DNA from: Arthrobacter sp. RIT-PI-e
GTDB taxonomy: Bacteria > Actinomycetota > Actinomycetes > Actinomycetales > Micrococcaceae
Direction: 5' to 3'
DNA: 64,000 nt
NCBI RefSeq assembly: GCF_001187915.1
Contig: NZ_LGIU01000043.1
Span: 62,001-126,000 of the forward strand
In this document: positions 39,018 to 47,532 of the stretch, one piece after another
Layout of the letters: every line of letters starts with the position of its first letter
Position numbering within the stretch: the stretch's first letter is position 1
Notes under the pieces: generated by a model
Database searches by the model: none
Told to the model about the DNA's origin: nothing
Seen by the model: only the letters and a program-made list of their open reading frames with translations
Position numbers and translations under genes: made by a program

Positions 39018-40181
39018 GTGAGGATAGCAATCGTCGCCGAATCGTTCCTGCCCCACATGAACGGGGTCACCCACTCGCTGCTGAAGGTCCTCTCCCACCT
39101 GCGGGGGCGGGGGGACGACGTCCTGGTGATCGCGCCGTCGTCCTCCTGGCCGGTGGACGAGGCACCGACCACGGTGGAGGGCTTCCCCGTGCACCCGCTG
39201 CCCTCCGTGCCGCTGTCCGGCTACGCGAACGTGCGGCTCGCCGCAGGCACCGTGGCGCGGGTACGGCGCATCCTCCAGGACTTCGGGCCGGACGTGGTGC
39301 ACATCGCCTCGCCCTTCGTGCTGGGCTGGCGCGCCGTCCAGGCCTGTGAGCAGCTGGGTCTCCCCTCGGTCTCGGTGTACCAGACGGAGGTGCCCGCCTA
39401 CGCGGCGCGGTACGGCTTCCCCTGGCTCGAGGGGCTCCTGTGGCAGCGGGTGGAGAACATCCACGACGCCTCCACGCTGACCCTCGTGCCGTCGTCCTTC
39501 GCGCTCGGGCAGCTGCGCGACCACGGGGTGCAGCGGCTCAACCTGTGGCGCCGCGGCGTGGACACGGAACGCTTCTCGCCCGGCCGGTACGACGCCGCGT
39601 GGCGGGCCACGGTGGCCGCACCGCACGAGCGGATCATCGGCTTCGTGGGGAGGCTGGCCGCGGAGAAGCAGGTGGAGGACCTCGCGGTCCTGGACTCGAT
39701 GCCGGGAACCCGCCTGGTGATCATCGGCTCCGGGCCGCTGGAGGAGAGCCTGCGCGCCCGCCTGCCCCGCGCCCACTTCGCCGGTTTCCGGAGCGGGACG
39801 GAGCTCGCGCGCATGGTGGCCACCTTCGACCTCTTCGTCCACCCGGGCGAGTCGGAGACGTTCTGCCAGACCATCCAGGAGGCCATGGCGTCGGGCGTGC
39901 CGGTGGTGGCCGTGGGCCGCGGAGGTCCGCTGGACCTCGTGGACGCCTCCCGCACCGGGTGGATCTACCGGCCCGGGGATCTCGCCGGTCTCCGCTCATC
40001 AGTGGCCGATCTGATCGGGGACGACGCCAAGCGGCGCGCCTTCGGGCGGGCCGCCCACGCCTCCGTCCAGGGCCGCACCTGGCCCGTGCTCTGCGAGCAG
40101 CTCGTGGGCTACTACGAGAAGGCCGTCGCGGTGCAGGCACGCCGTGCAGGGGCAGCCCACCGGGTCCGCAGGACGCAGTAG
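39018..40181 (+). CDS. GT4 family glycosyltransferase, MgtA/PimB-like
   Basis: 387 residues in the GT-B fold. VRIAIVAESFLPHMNGVTHS at the start is typical of GDP-mannose-dependent alpha-mannosyltransferases acting on lipid acceptors (MgtA, PimB relatives); FVGRLAAEKQVEDL and FVHPGESETFCQTIQEAMASG hold the nucleotide-sugar Lys and the EX7E pair. It probably builds mannolipid or lipomannan precursors using GDP-mannose from ManC. GTG 39018 has GATGCT 6 bases upstream, a weak leaderless match; the open frame upstream overlaps the DUF1684 gene. Confidence 0.9.
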   Translation: MRIAIVAESFLPHMNGVTHSLLKVLSHLRGRGDDVLVIAPSSSWPVDEAPTTVEGFPVHPLPSVPLSGYANVRLAAGTVARVRRILQDFGPDVVHIASPFVLGWRAVQACEQLGLPSVSVYQTEVPAYAARYGFPWLEGLLWQRVENIHDASTLTLVPSSFALGQLRDHGVQRLNLWRRGVDTERFSPGRYDAAWRATVAAPHERIIGFVGRLAAEKQVEDLAVLDSMPGTRLVIIGSGPLEESLRARLPRAHFAGFRSGTELARMVATFDLFVHPGESETFCQTIQEAMASGVPVVAVGRGGPLDLVDASRTGWIYRPGDLAGLRSSVADLIGDDAKRRAFGRAAHASVQGRTWPVLCEQLVGYYEKAVAVQARRAGAAHRVRRTQ

Positions 40182-40264
40182 TCCCTGCGATCCGGCGCCG
40201 GGCGGACGGCACCCGCGGGGGTCGCGGTGGCCCCTGCGCCCGGGGCGTCCGGTGCGGGAGGCCC

Positions 40265-40296
40265 TATCATTGGAGCGTCCCACCCACTTCCGGAGG
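40265..40296 (+). promoter_or_regulatory. -10 element and ribosome binding site of the Stealth gene
   Basis: TATCAT at 40265-40270 would start transcription near 40277. GGAGG at 40292-40296 is followed after 5 bases by an in-frame ATT (40302). Both lie downstream of the only conventional start codon available (GTG 40227). Confidence 0.5.
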
Positions 40297-40301
40297 TTCC
40301 G

Positions 40302-41897
40302 ATTACAGACACTGCTGCCCAACACGACATTTATTTCGGTGCACCTGAACCGGAGAATGAAGCCGAGATCCTCGAATCGGCGTCTCGCGCGGCGGTGGCC
40401 CGTTTCGAGGGACGCTCCGACATCACCACCGTCAAACGCCGCTTCACCCTCATCAACGCCGACCGCACACCGCACCAGGCCATGGTGGAGGACCTCCTGT
40501 TCATCCGCGCGGCCCTGGACGAGGCGGAGATCGGTTTCCTGCTGGTGCGGGGCAACGATCAGCGGCCCGTGATCGCCGTCGACCTCGCCGACCGCGAGCG
40601 GCTCCGCGCCGCGCTCGTGTCCGCGTGCCGTGACGAGCCCTTCTACTCGCGCACGGTGGACACCAAGCGCCGCACCACCCTGCTCGTGAGCGACGGCGAA
40701 CTCACCAAGAGCGGGAAGGCGCGGATCTTCCGCCTGTTCCGCCCCCGCATCGAGCCGCTGGGCGGTCTGGCCTACGGGCCCTCCGCGGGCGTGCAGATCG
40801 AGCTGTGGACGCTCGACGAGGCGGAGATCGAACTCCCGGTGGAGAACTCGCTGACCCGGCGCTCCCTGCCCGCCGCCGAGGTGGTGCGCGGCGAGGTGGA
40901 GCGCCACGGACTGACCTGGCCCACGATCGACAACATGTTCGCCGACCACGCCAAGGACATCGACTTCGACGTGGACCTCGTCTTCTCCTGGGTGGACGGC
41001 AGCAGCCCCGAGTACCAGGCCGCGCGCGCCGCACGCATGCAGGGCGTGGTGGTGGGCGAGGGCGACGACCACGAAGCCCGGTTCCGGCAGATCGACGAGC
41101 TGAAGTACGCCCTGCGCTCCGTGTACATGTTCGCGCCATGGGTCCGCCGGATCTTCATCGCCACGGACTCCGAGCGCCCCGCTTGGCTGGCGGACCACCC
41201 CTCCGTGACCCTCGTCCGGTCCGAGGAGCACTTCCTCGACCCGTCGGTGCTGCCCACCCACAACTCGCAGGCCGTGGAGTCGCAGCTGCAGCACATCCCG
41301 GGGCTCTCCGAGTACTTCCTCTACTCGAACGACGACATGTTCTTCGGCCGTCCCGTGGCCCCGGACATGTTCTTCTCCCCCGGGGGCATCACCAAGTTCA
41401 TCGAGGCGGACACGCGCATCGGGCTCGGTGAGAACGACGCCGAGCGCAGCGGCTTCGAGAACGCGGCACGCGTGAACCGCCGCCTGCTGCACGAGCGCTT
41501 CGGCCGCATCACCACGCGGCACCTCGAGCACGTCGCGGCACCCCTGCGCAAGAGCGTCCTGCTCGAGATGGAGGAGGAGTTCGCCGCCGAGTTCACCGCC
41601 ACGGCCGCCTCGCGGTTCCGGGCCAAGGACAACATCTCGGTGACCAACTCGCTCTACCACTACTACGCGCTGCTCACGGGGCGCGCCGTGACGCAGGAGA
41701 TGGTCCGCGTGAAGTACGTGGACACCACCCAGCGCTCCGGCCTGCACAGCCTCACCAGGATGCTGGACAAGCGGAACCAGGACTTCTTCTGCCTCAACGA
41801 CGGCAGTTTCCCCGAGGTCTCCGCGGAGGAACGGGCGCACCTGGTCACGGACTTCCTCGAGAAGTACTTCCCGGTCAAGGCGCCCTGGGAGGTCTGA
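40302..41897 (+). CDS. Stealth family sugar-phosphate transferase, probable ATT start
   Basis: 531 residues from the proposed start. It contains the Stealth regions: CR1 DVDLVFSWVDGSSPEY near residue 225, CR2 DELKYALRSVYMFAPWVRR, CR3 around LYSNDDMFFGRPV, and CR4 near the end. Members transfer hexose-1-phosphate in making phosphoglycan capsules or wall polymers. The only ATG, GTG or TTG available near the 5' end is GTG 40227, which lies upstream of a -10-like TATCAT and of a GGAGG; the codon 5 bases after GGAGG is ATT, and codons from there on are AT-richer, as at true gene starts. It follows the GT4 gene by 120 bases. Confidence 0.85.
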   Translation: MTDTAAQHDIYFGAPEPENEAEILESASRAAVARFEGRSDITTVKRRFTLINADRTPHQAMVEDLLFIRAALDEAEIGFLLVRGNDQRPVIAVDLADRERLRAALVSACRDEPFYSRTVDTKRRTTLLVSDGELTKSGKARIFRLFRPRIEPLGGLAYGPSAGVQIELWTLDEAEIELPVENSLTRRSLPAAEVVRGEVERHGLTWPTIDNMFADHAKDIDFDVDLVFSWVDGSSPEYQAARAARMQGVVVGEGDDHEARFRQIDELKYALRSVYMFAPWVRRIFIATDSERPAWLADHPSVTLVRSEEHFLDPSVLPTHNSQAVESQLQHIPGLSEYFLYSNDDMFFGRPVAPDMFFSPGGITKFIEADTRIGLGENDAERSGFENAARVNRRLLHERFGRITTRHLEHVAAPLRKSVLLEMEEEFAAEFTATAASRFRAKDNISVTNSLYHYYALLTGRAVTQEMVRVKYVDTTQRSGLHSLTRMLDKRNQDFFCLNDGSFPEVSAEERAHLVTDFLEKYFPVKAPWEV

Positions 41898-41942
41898 GCG
41901 GGGTACGGGGAGGGGGTCGGTGGTGCGTGCAAGACTGACCGC

Positions 41943-42740
41943 ATGCAGAACTTCCTCCCCTACCCGGACTTCGCGGCGAGCGCCCGGGTGCTGGACCAGG
42001 CGAGGCTCGGGAAGCAGCGCGTGGAGACGCTGCAGACCCTGCGGGCGCTGGTCATCCCGGACTACGGATGGGTGCGGCACCCGGCGATCCGCATGTGGAT
42101 GGGGTACGTCCCGGCGCTGACGGCCTACGGGCTGGCCGTCGTGTCCGAGTGGGTGTCGCGCGGGCACGCCGATTCCACGTACCGGCAGATCCTCGAGTTC
42201 GCCCCCGAGGTGCTCGACGATCCGCACGTGCCGCTGCCGCCGTGGTTCGGCGAGCCCGGGCTGCACCTCAGCCACCGGTCCAACCTGATCCAGAAGGCGC
42301 CGGAGGTGTACCGCGAGAGGTTCCCGGGCACCCCCGAGGATCTGCCGTACAGCTGGCCGGAACCTGCGGAGGAGTGCGTCGCCGCCGAACCCGCCGGGCG
42401 CCGTCTCTGGGTGTGGCGCTCGCCGGATCCCTTCGAGGAGGCCGCGGACATCCTCCTGCCGCCGACCTCACCGGGCGGGTCCGCCGGCCCCAAGTGGGGG
42501 CGGCAGCTGCGGGCGTTCGAGGAGACCGTGCAGGACGGCGATGCCGTGGCCGTGCTCGCCGCAGACCGGGACCACCTGCGCACCGGGCACCTGGGGCCGG
42601 TCCTGATGCACGAGGACGGGTTGCTGCGTCCCGTGCGGCCGCACGGCGTCCTGAGCAGGAGCGAGGTGCACCCTCCGGCGCTGCTGCAGGATCCCCGGAC
42701 CTTCTTCGGCGTGGATCTCCCCCCGGTACTGGTACGCTGA
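41943..42740 (+). CDS. MSMEG_6728 family protein (pyrimidine dimer glycosylase-like N-terminus)
   Basis: 265 residues. The first 90 match the MSMEG_6728/Pyr_excise type: MQNFLPYPDFAASARVLD, LGKQRVETLQTLRAL, GWVRHPAIRMWMGY. In T4 endonuclease V the residue after Met is the catalytic Thr; here it is Gln, so glycosylase activity is doubtful and the real function is unknown. The C-terminal half has no recognised domain. AAGACT lies 6 bases before the ATG, a weak leaderless match. It ends at a terminator shared with the convergent phosphoesterase gene. Confidence 0.82.
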   Translation: MQNFLPYPDFAASARVLDQARLGKQRVETLQTLRALVIPDYGWVRHPAIRMWMGYVPALTAYGLAVVSEWVSRGHADSTYRQILEFAPEVLDDPHVPLPPWFGEPGLHLSHRSNLIQKAPEVYRERFPGTPEDLPYSWPEPAEECVAAEPAGRRLWVWRSPDPFEEAADILLPPTSPGGSAGPKWGRQLRAFEETVQDGDAVAVLAADRDHLRTGHLGPVLMHEDGLLRPVRPHGVLSRSEVHPPALLQDPRTFFGVDLPPVLVR

Positions 42741-42775
42741 CGCCGCGTCGGAGCCGGTTCCGGACCCGGCCCGGA

Positions 42776-42795
42776 CCCGGTCCGTCAGGACCGGG
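42776..42795. terminator. Hairpin between convergent genes
   Basis: CCCGGTCC and GGACCGGG form a perfect 8-bp stem around GTCA. Just upstream the decamer CCGGACCCGG occurs twice. Confidence 0.6.
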
Positions 42796-42815
42796 CACCA
42801 CGACGGGTGGGTGCG

Positions 42816-43739
42816 TCAGGCCGAGGTGAGGTGCCGCTCGCGTGAGCTGTCGGCGATCCGCACCCCGTGGGCCTCGAGCCTGCGCTGCGCCTCGGCCCTC
42901 GACACCACCTCGCCCACCGGGGCGTGCGTCCCGGCGGGCACCACGGAGTGGACGATCGTGGACTCGTAGACGTGCACCAGGTTGTAGGACTGCGCGCCGT
43001 CCCGGCCCCGGGTCCCGCCGCCGTCGAACAGCAGGTCCTGGGTGTAGCAGGTGGCGCTGGCCACCGAGACGGGGACCCCGGCGAACATCGCGGTGGTGGA
43101 GTAGTGGAGGTGCCCGGCGAGGATGCTCCGGACGTCCGAGCCCCGCACCACCTCGGCGAGGCTGCGCTGGTCACGCAGCTCCACCAGGACCGCGAGGTCC
43201 TGCACGCAGGGGACGGGAGGGTGGTGGAGTGCGAGGATCGTGCCGTGCGGAGCGGGCACCTCGAGCTGACCTTCCAGCCAGCGCAGCTGCGCCGCCGTGA
43301 ATTCGCCGTGGTGGTGACCGGGCACGGTGGAGTCCAGGGTGATGATCCGCAGCCCGTCGACGAAGTGGACGGCGTCCACGGGGGCATCCGCCCCGGCCGA
43401 CCCCGGCTCCTCGTCCAGGAGCCCCGCACGGAAGGCGGCGCGGTCGTCGTGGTTGCCCATCGCCCAGATCACCGTGGCCCCCAGTCTCGCCGCCGACGGG
43501 TCCACGATGGCTCGGAGCTTGGCGTACGCCCCGGGTTCGCCCCTGTCCGCGAGGTCGCCGGTGAACACGATCGCGTCCGGCCGTGCACCGGTGGCCTCGA
43601 GTTCCGCGAACACCTCCCGGAGCCGCCGCTCGCTGTCCACCGCACCGTAGAGCGGATCGGTACCGCCGAGCAGGTGGGTGTCGCTCATGTGGAGGATGAA
43701 GTGCTGTGGTCGGGGGTGTTCTGCCGTCCGGGGGACCAT
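42816..43739 (-). CDS. Metallophosphoesterase, CpdA-like
   Basis: 307 residues. The dinuclear metal motifs are complete: [39 protein letters not shown] and AGHLHYS. This is the pattern of class III cyclic nucleotide phosphodiesterases (CpdA/Rv0805), which hydrolyse cAMP or other phosphodiesters. No signal peptide. ATG 43739 precedes ILHMSDTH by about 15 residues. The gap upstream (43740-43982) holds only the promoter of the divergent gene. Confidence 0.9.
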   Translation of the reverse strand: MVPRTAEHPRPQHFILHMSDTHLLGGTDPLYGAVDSERRLREVFAELEATGARPDAIVFTGDLADRGEPGAYAKLRAIVDPSAARLGATVIWAMGNHDDRAAFRAGLLDEEPGSAGADAPVDAVHFVDGLRIITLDSTVPGHHHGEFTAAQLRWLEGQLEVPAPHGTILALHHPPVPCVQDLAVLVELRDQRSLAEVVRGSDVRSILAGHLHYSTTAMFAGVPVSVASATCYTQDLLFDGGGTRGRDGAQSYNLVHVYESTIVHSVVPAGTHAPVGEVVSRAEAQRRLEAHGVRIADSSRERHLTSA

Positions 43740-43877
43740 GGAACCTACTTGCGCTAGCTGTCGGGTGTCGCGAGCTACGTACCATCCAACCAGCGCAACC
43801 TCCGAATAGGGTGAACACGCCGCGGCCCGTCGCCGAACTTCACGAGAACTTCGGCCCGTGCTACCTCCGAACCTGCG

Positions 43878-43905
43878 GTGACGAGGTGCGGTGCGCCGTT
43901 ATGCT
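43878..43905 (+). promoter_or_regulatory. Promoter of the small DoxX-type gene
   Basis: GTGACG at 43878-43883 and TATGCT at 43900-43905, spaced 16 bases; the transcript would have a leader of about 70 bases. Confidence 0.5.
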
Positions 43906-43982
43906 TGAGGCTTCAACCAGCGAGCACCATCCACGCCCCGTAGGCTTTCAGGGCGAAGCATCATCCACCGAAAGGCATCACC

Positions 43983-44393
43983 ATGGGTTTCCGCCCCAGC
44001 CACCTGCCCCTCCGCCTCACCACGGGCGCGCTCATCCTGAACTCGGGGATCGGCAAGCTCGGCCTCGACGAGGGAACTGCCGGCTACCTGCAGTCCATGG
44101 CCGCCAAGGCCTTCCCGCAGGTGAACCAGCTCAGTGCCGCGCAGTTCGGCAAGGTCCTCACGGGCTCCGAGATCGCCGTCGGCTCCGCGCTCCTGGCCCC
44201 CTTCGTCTCCAGCAGGCTCGCAGGCATCGGTCTGCTCGCCTTCTCCGCGGGCATGATGACCATGTACTTCAGGACCCCGGAGATGACCGAGGAGGACGGC
44301 GTGCGTCCCAGCCAGGAGGGCACCTCCGTGGCCAAGGACATCTGGATGGTGGGCATCGCGCTCGCCCTCATCATGGACCGCAAGCGCAAGTAG
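43983..44393 (+). CDS. DoxX-like membrane protein
   Basis: 136 residues, about four weak membrane segments. LRLTTGALILNSGIGKLGLDEG opens it, followed by a segment with QFGKVLTGSEIAVGSALL and a Met-rich third segment (AGMMTMYF). Related to DoxX by pattern; the role is unknown. AAAGG lies 8 bases before ATG 43983. It has its own promoter and terminator, so it is a single-gene unit, likely well expressed. Confidence 0.82.
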   Translation: MGFRPSHLPLRLTTGALILNSGIGKLGLDEGTAGYLQSMAAKAFPQVNQLSAAQFGKVLTGSEIAVGSALLAPFVSSRLAGIGLLAFSAGMMTMYFRTPEMTEEDGVRPSQEGTSVAKDIWMVGIALALIMDRKRK

Positions 44394-44404
44394 CACGCGT
44401 GAAC

Positions 44405-44436
44405 ACTGCGGCCCCGGCCACCTGAGGGGCCGCAGT
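44405..44436 (+). terminator. Terminator after the DoxX-like gene
   Basis: ACTGCGGCCCC and GGGGCCGCAGT form an 11-bp perfect stem with a 10-base loop, 12 bases after the stop. Confidence 0.8.
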
Positions 44437-44472
44437 ACCCTTCGGCAGCACTTCTGGACGGGAGACCCGGGT

Positions 44473-45228
44473 ATGTGCGGACGGTTCGTGATCGCCGGGA
44501 ACAAGGCGGATCTCGTGGATGCCTTCGACATCGACGAGGCGGCGGAGGGCGAGGTGGAACCCTCGTGGAACGTGGCGCCCACACAGACCGTGCAGCTGGT
44601 GGTGGAGCACCTCGACCCGGAGACCGGCGAACTGACCCGCCATCTGGAACGGGCACGCTGGGGACTGATCCCCTCCTGGGCCGCCTCCGCCGCCGTCGGT
44701 GCCCGCATGATCAACGCCCGCAGCGAGACCCTCCTCGAGAAGCCCTCCTTCCGCACCGCCGCCCTGAAGCGGCGCGGGATCGTGCCGGCGGATGGCTACT
44801 ACGAGTGGCGGAGGAACAGCGACGGCTCGAAGACCCCCCTCTACCTGCCCGGGGGGGGCGGCGCCCACCTCGGCTTCGCGGCCCCGTACGGGTTCTGGCG
44901 CGCCCCCGCCGCGACGTCCGAGGAGCACCCTCGGGGTACCTGGGTGCTCAGCTGCACCATCATCACCCGGCCCGCGGACGACGCCCTCGGCGAGATCCAC
45001 GACCGCACGCCCGTGATCGTGCCCGCGGAGCTCCGCGGCGACTGGCTCGATCCCCACAACGACTCCAAGGGAGCCGTCCGCGACCTGCTGGCCGCCATCC
45101 CCGACCCCCGCCTGGTGCCCCGCGAGGTGGGCACCCGCGTGGGATCCGTGCGGAACAACGGCCCGGAGCTCATCGAGCCGCTCCCCGGGGACACCACGGC
45201 CGACGCCGGGCAGCAGCGCCTCCTGTAG
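44473..45228 (+). CDS. SOS response-associated peptidase (SRAP), HMCES/YedK-like
   Basis: 251 residues. The catalytic Cys is at position 2 (MCGRFVIA), with SWNVAPTQT, MINARSETL, DGYYEW (conserved Glu) and HDRTPVIV (conserved His). SRAP proteins form a stable crosslink with abasic sites in single-stranded DNA. The normally conserved stretch read as AGLYEFW in relatives is AAPYGFW here, next to a run of eight G; Leu to Pro and Glu to Gly are single-base changes, so a base-call error is likely. The gene follows a terminator and has no clear promoter. Confidence 0.9.
   Translation: MCGRFVIAGNKADLVDAFDIDEAAEGEVEPSWNVAPTQTVQLVVEHLDPETGELTRHLERARWGLIPSWAASAAVGARMINARSETLLEKPSFRTAALKRRGIVPADGYYEWRRNSDGSKTPLYLPGGGGAHLGFAAPYGFWRAPAATSEEHPRGTWVLSCTIITRPADDALGEIHDRTPVIVPAELRGDWLDPHNDSKGAVRDLLAAIPDPRLVPREVGTRVGSVRNNGPELIEPLPGDTTADAGQQRLL
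44848..44892. other. G-run patch, probable base-call artefact in the SRAP gene
   Basis: A run of eight G at 44851-44858 is followed within 40 bases by two substitutions in a normally invariant motif. It is similar to the patches at 19.6 and 24.4 kb. Confidence 0.45.
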
Positions 45229-45351
45229 CCCGATGGGTGCGGGACCCGCGGCCCGCAGGGCGGACGCGGGACCGGCGGCGCCGGGGCGGGCGACGAGCGC
45301 CTAGCGTTCCGGCGCGCAGCGGGGAACCCCCTGCGCGCGAGACGTTCCTCC

Positions 45352-45380
45352 TTGTCGCATCCGGGGTGCATCCCTATCGT
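45352..45380 (+). promoter_or_regulatory. Promoter of the MBL-fold hydrolase gene
   Basis: TTGTCG at 45352-45357 and TATCGT at 45375-45380, spaced exactly 17 bases. Downstream, GGACA is repeated several times (about 45384-45410). Confidence 0.65.
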
Positions 45381-45425
45381 CGAGGACAGGACAGGACACG
45401 GCAGGACACGGAGTCGAGGAGACAC

Positions 45426-46169
45426 ATGATCAGCACGGACATCGCCCCGGGTATCCACCACCTCGAGCACGCACGGACCAACGTGTACCTGGTGGAGGAC
45501 GAGAACGGCCTGCTCCTGGTGGACACCGGGCTGCCCCGGTCCCGGGCCCTGCTCAGCAGCGCGCTCTCCCAGATCGGGAGGTCGGTGCGGGACATCACGG
45601 CGATCGTGCTCACCCACGGGCACTTCGACCATGTGGGGACGGCGGAGCAGCTGCGGACCCGGTACGGCATCCCCGTGTACTGCCATCCCGCGGACGCGCG
45701 GATCGCCGCCCACCCCTACAGCTACGACCACGAGCGCTCCCCCTTCCTGTACCCGGTGCGGTACCCGGGGGCCGTCCCCGGCCTGCTGCGGATGACCCTC
45801 GCTGGCGCCCTCACCGTCAGGGGCGTCCGCGACACGCAGGCGCTGACGGCGGAGGTCGCCGCCGGCCTGCCCGGTTCACCCGTCCTGGTGCCGACGCCGG
45901 GTCACACCGACGGCCACTGCGCCCTGCACTTCCCCGACCGCGACGCCGTGATCAGCGGCGATGCGCTCGTGACCCTCGATCCCTACACCGGCAGGCCCGG
46001 CCCCCAGGTGGTGGCGAGCGCCGCCACCGCGGACACCCGGGCGGCCCTGCACTCGCTGGAGGCCCTGCGCTCCACCGCGGCACGGACCGTGCTCCCCGGC
46101 CACGGTCTCCCGTGGCAGGCAGGGGTGGAGTCCGCCGTCGCCCGTGCGCTGGAGGTGGGCGGGCACTGA
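45426..46169 (+). CDS. MBL fold metallo-hydrolase
   Basis: 247 residues. Metal-binding HGHFDH near residue 63, VPTPGHTDGHC, SGDALV and PGHGLPW give the full metallo-beta-lactamase set. NVYLVEDENGLLLVDTGLP at the start is usual for glyoxalase II-like and related hydrolases. The substrate is unknown. ATG 45426 follows GGAG with a normal gap. It has its own promoter and is followed 106 bases later by the cardiolipin synthase gene. Confidence 0.9.
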   Translation: MISTDIAPGIHHLEHARTNVYLVEDENGLLLVDTGLPRSRALLSSALSQIGRSVRDITAIVLTHGHFDHVGTAEQLRTRYGIPVYCHPADARIAAHPYSYDHERSPFLYPVRYPGAVPGLLRMTLAGALTVRGVRDTQALTAEVAAGLPGSPVLVPTPGHTDGHCALHFPDRDAVISGDALVTLDPYTGRPGPQVVASAATADTRAALHSLEALRSTAARTVLPGHGLPWQAGVESAVARALEVGGH

Positions 46170-46263
46170 CCCGCACGGGCCTCGCGCACCCGGGGCCGGC
46201 CTGCGCCGCCCGGACACCACGGGTGACCCGCGCCGTCCGGGCGGACCCGGAGGGGCCGGGCGA

Positions 46264-46269
46264 TACGCT
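46264..46269 (+). promoter_or_regulatory. Leaderless -10 element of the cardiolipin synthase gene
   Basis: TACGCT, GGGACT (6 bases), ATG 46276. Confidence 0.6.
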
Positions 46270-46275
46270 GGGACT

Positions 46276-47532
46276 ATGGTCAGGGTCACGCGCGGAGTCG
46301 TCATGGGTCTCGTCGGTGTCACGGCGAAGCGTGCGACCCTCGCGCTGGTCTCGGCGCAGGCCCTGGTCATCGGTGGCATCGTGGCGATCGACGCCTACCA
46401 GAAACGGCAGCGCACCAAGCGGCAGGGCTTCCCGCAGCCGGGGACGTTCCGCACCACCATCGGGGACACCGACACCACCGTCTACACCTACGGCGAGGAC
46501 CTCTTCGACGCCATGATCGCGGCGATCGACGCGGCCGAGCACCAGGTGCTCTTCGAAACGTACATCTGGAAGGGCGACGAGGTGGGCGCGCGCTTCCGGG
46601 ACGCGGTGAACCGTGCCGCGGAACGCGGTGTGAAGGTCCACGTCGTCTACGACGGCTTCGCCAACCTCGTGGTGAACCCCTTCTTCTACGACTTCCACCC
46701 CGAGGTCCAGGTCTACCGTTTCCCGGTGCTCCGGCCGTCCCTCGTGTTCACCAACATCCGCGGCACGGGCCTGGACCACCGCAAGGTCCTCGTGGTGGAC
46801 GCCGAGGTCGGCTTCGTCGGCGGCTACAACATCGGCACGCTGTACGCCACGAAGTGGCGGGACACGCACCTGGAGATCCACGGCCCCTCGGTGTGGGAGC
46901 TGCGCGAGGCGTTCGTCAGCCTCTGGAACCTGCGGGCCGGACCCCGCCGACCGGAACTGCCGGATCTCAGCGCGTCGTTCTGGGAGCCGCGCATCCGCGC
47001 CGTGAACAACATCCCCGCCTACCTGGTCTTCCCGATCCGCGGTGTGTACCTGGAGGCGATCAACCGCGCGGAACGGCACATCCTCATCACCACCGCCTAC
47101 TTCATCCCGGACCGCCAGATCCTCGATGCACTGCTGCGGGCCAGCCGCCGGGGCGTGGACGTGCGCGTGATCCTGCCCGAGGACTCCAACCACGTGATCT
47201 CCGACTGGCTGTCCCGTGGCTTCTACTCCGCCCTGATCGACGCCGGGGTGCAGATCCTGCTGTACCAGAACTCCATGATCCACGCGAAGACCGCGACGGT
47301 CGACGGCGAGTGGAGCACCGTGGGCACGGCGAACATCGACCGCCTCAGCCTCACGGGGAACTACGAGATCAACCTCGAGATCTTCGACCGTGATCTCGCG
47401 GGCACCATGGAGAGGATCTTCGAGGTGGATTCCTCCAACAGCCGTGTCCTGACCAAGGAGGAATGGGACAGCCGGCACGTGGTGGCGAGGGTCAGCGAGT
47501 TCATCCTCGCCCCGCTGCGTCCGTTCCTGTGA
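46276..47532 (+). CDS. Phospholipase D-domain protein, cardiolipin synthase-like
   Basis: 418 residues: one N-terminal membrane segment (about 18-38), then two phospholipase D domains. The first active site is LDHRKVLVVDAEVGFVGG and the second MIHAKTATVDGEWSTVGTAN, both HxK motifs intact. It probably joins phospholipids into cardiolipin at the membrane. ATG 46276 is supported by the leaderless -10. Its 3' end overlaps the convergent GntR gene by 32 bases. Confidence 0.92.
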   Translation: MVRVTRGVVMGLVGVTAKRATLALVSAQALVIGGIVAIDAYQKRQRTKRQGFPQPGTFRTTIGDTDTTVYTYGEDLFDAMIAAIDAAEHQVLFETYIWKGDEVGARFRDAVNRAAERGVKVHVVYDGFANLVVNPFFYDFHPEVQVYRFPVLRPSLVFTNIRGTGLDHRKVLVVDAEVGFVGGYNIGTLYATKWRDTHLEIHGPSVWELREAFVSLWNLRAGPRRPELPDLSASFWEPRIRAVNNIPAYLVFPIRGVYLEAINRAERHILITTAYFIPDRQILDALLRASRRGVDVRVILPEDSNHVISDWLSRGFYSALIDAGVQILLYQNSMIHAKTATVDGEWSTVGTANIDRLSLTGNYEINLEIFDRDLAGTMERIFEVDSSNSRVLTKEEWDSRHVVARVSEFILAPLRPFL

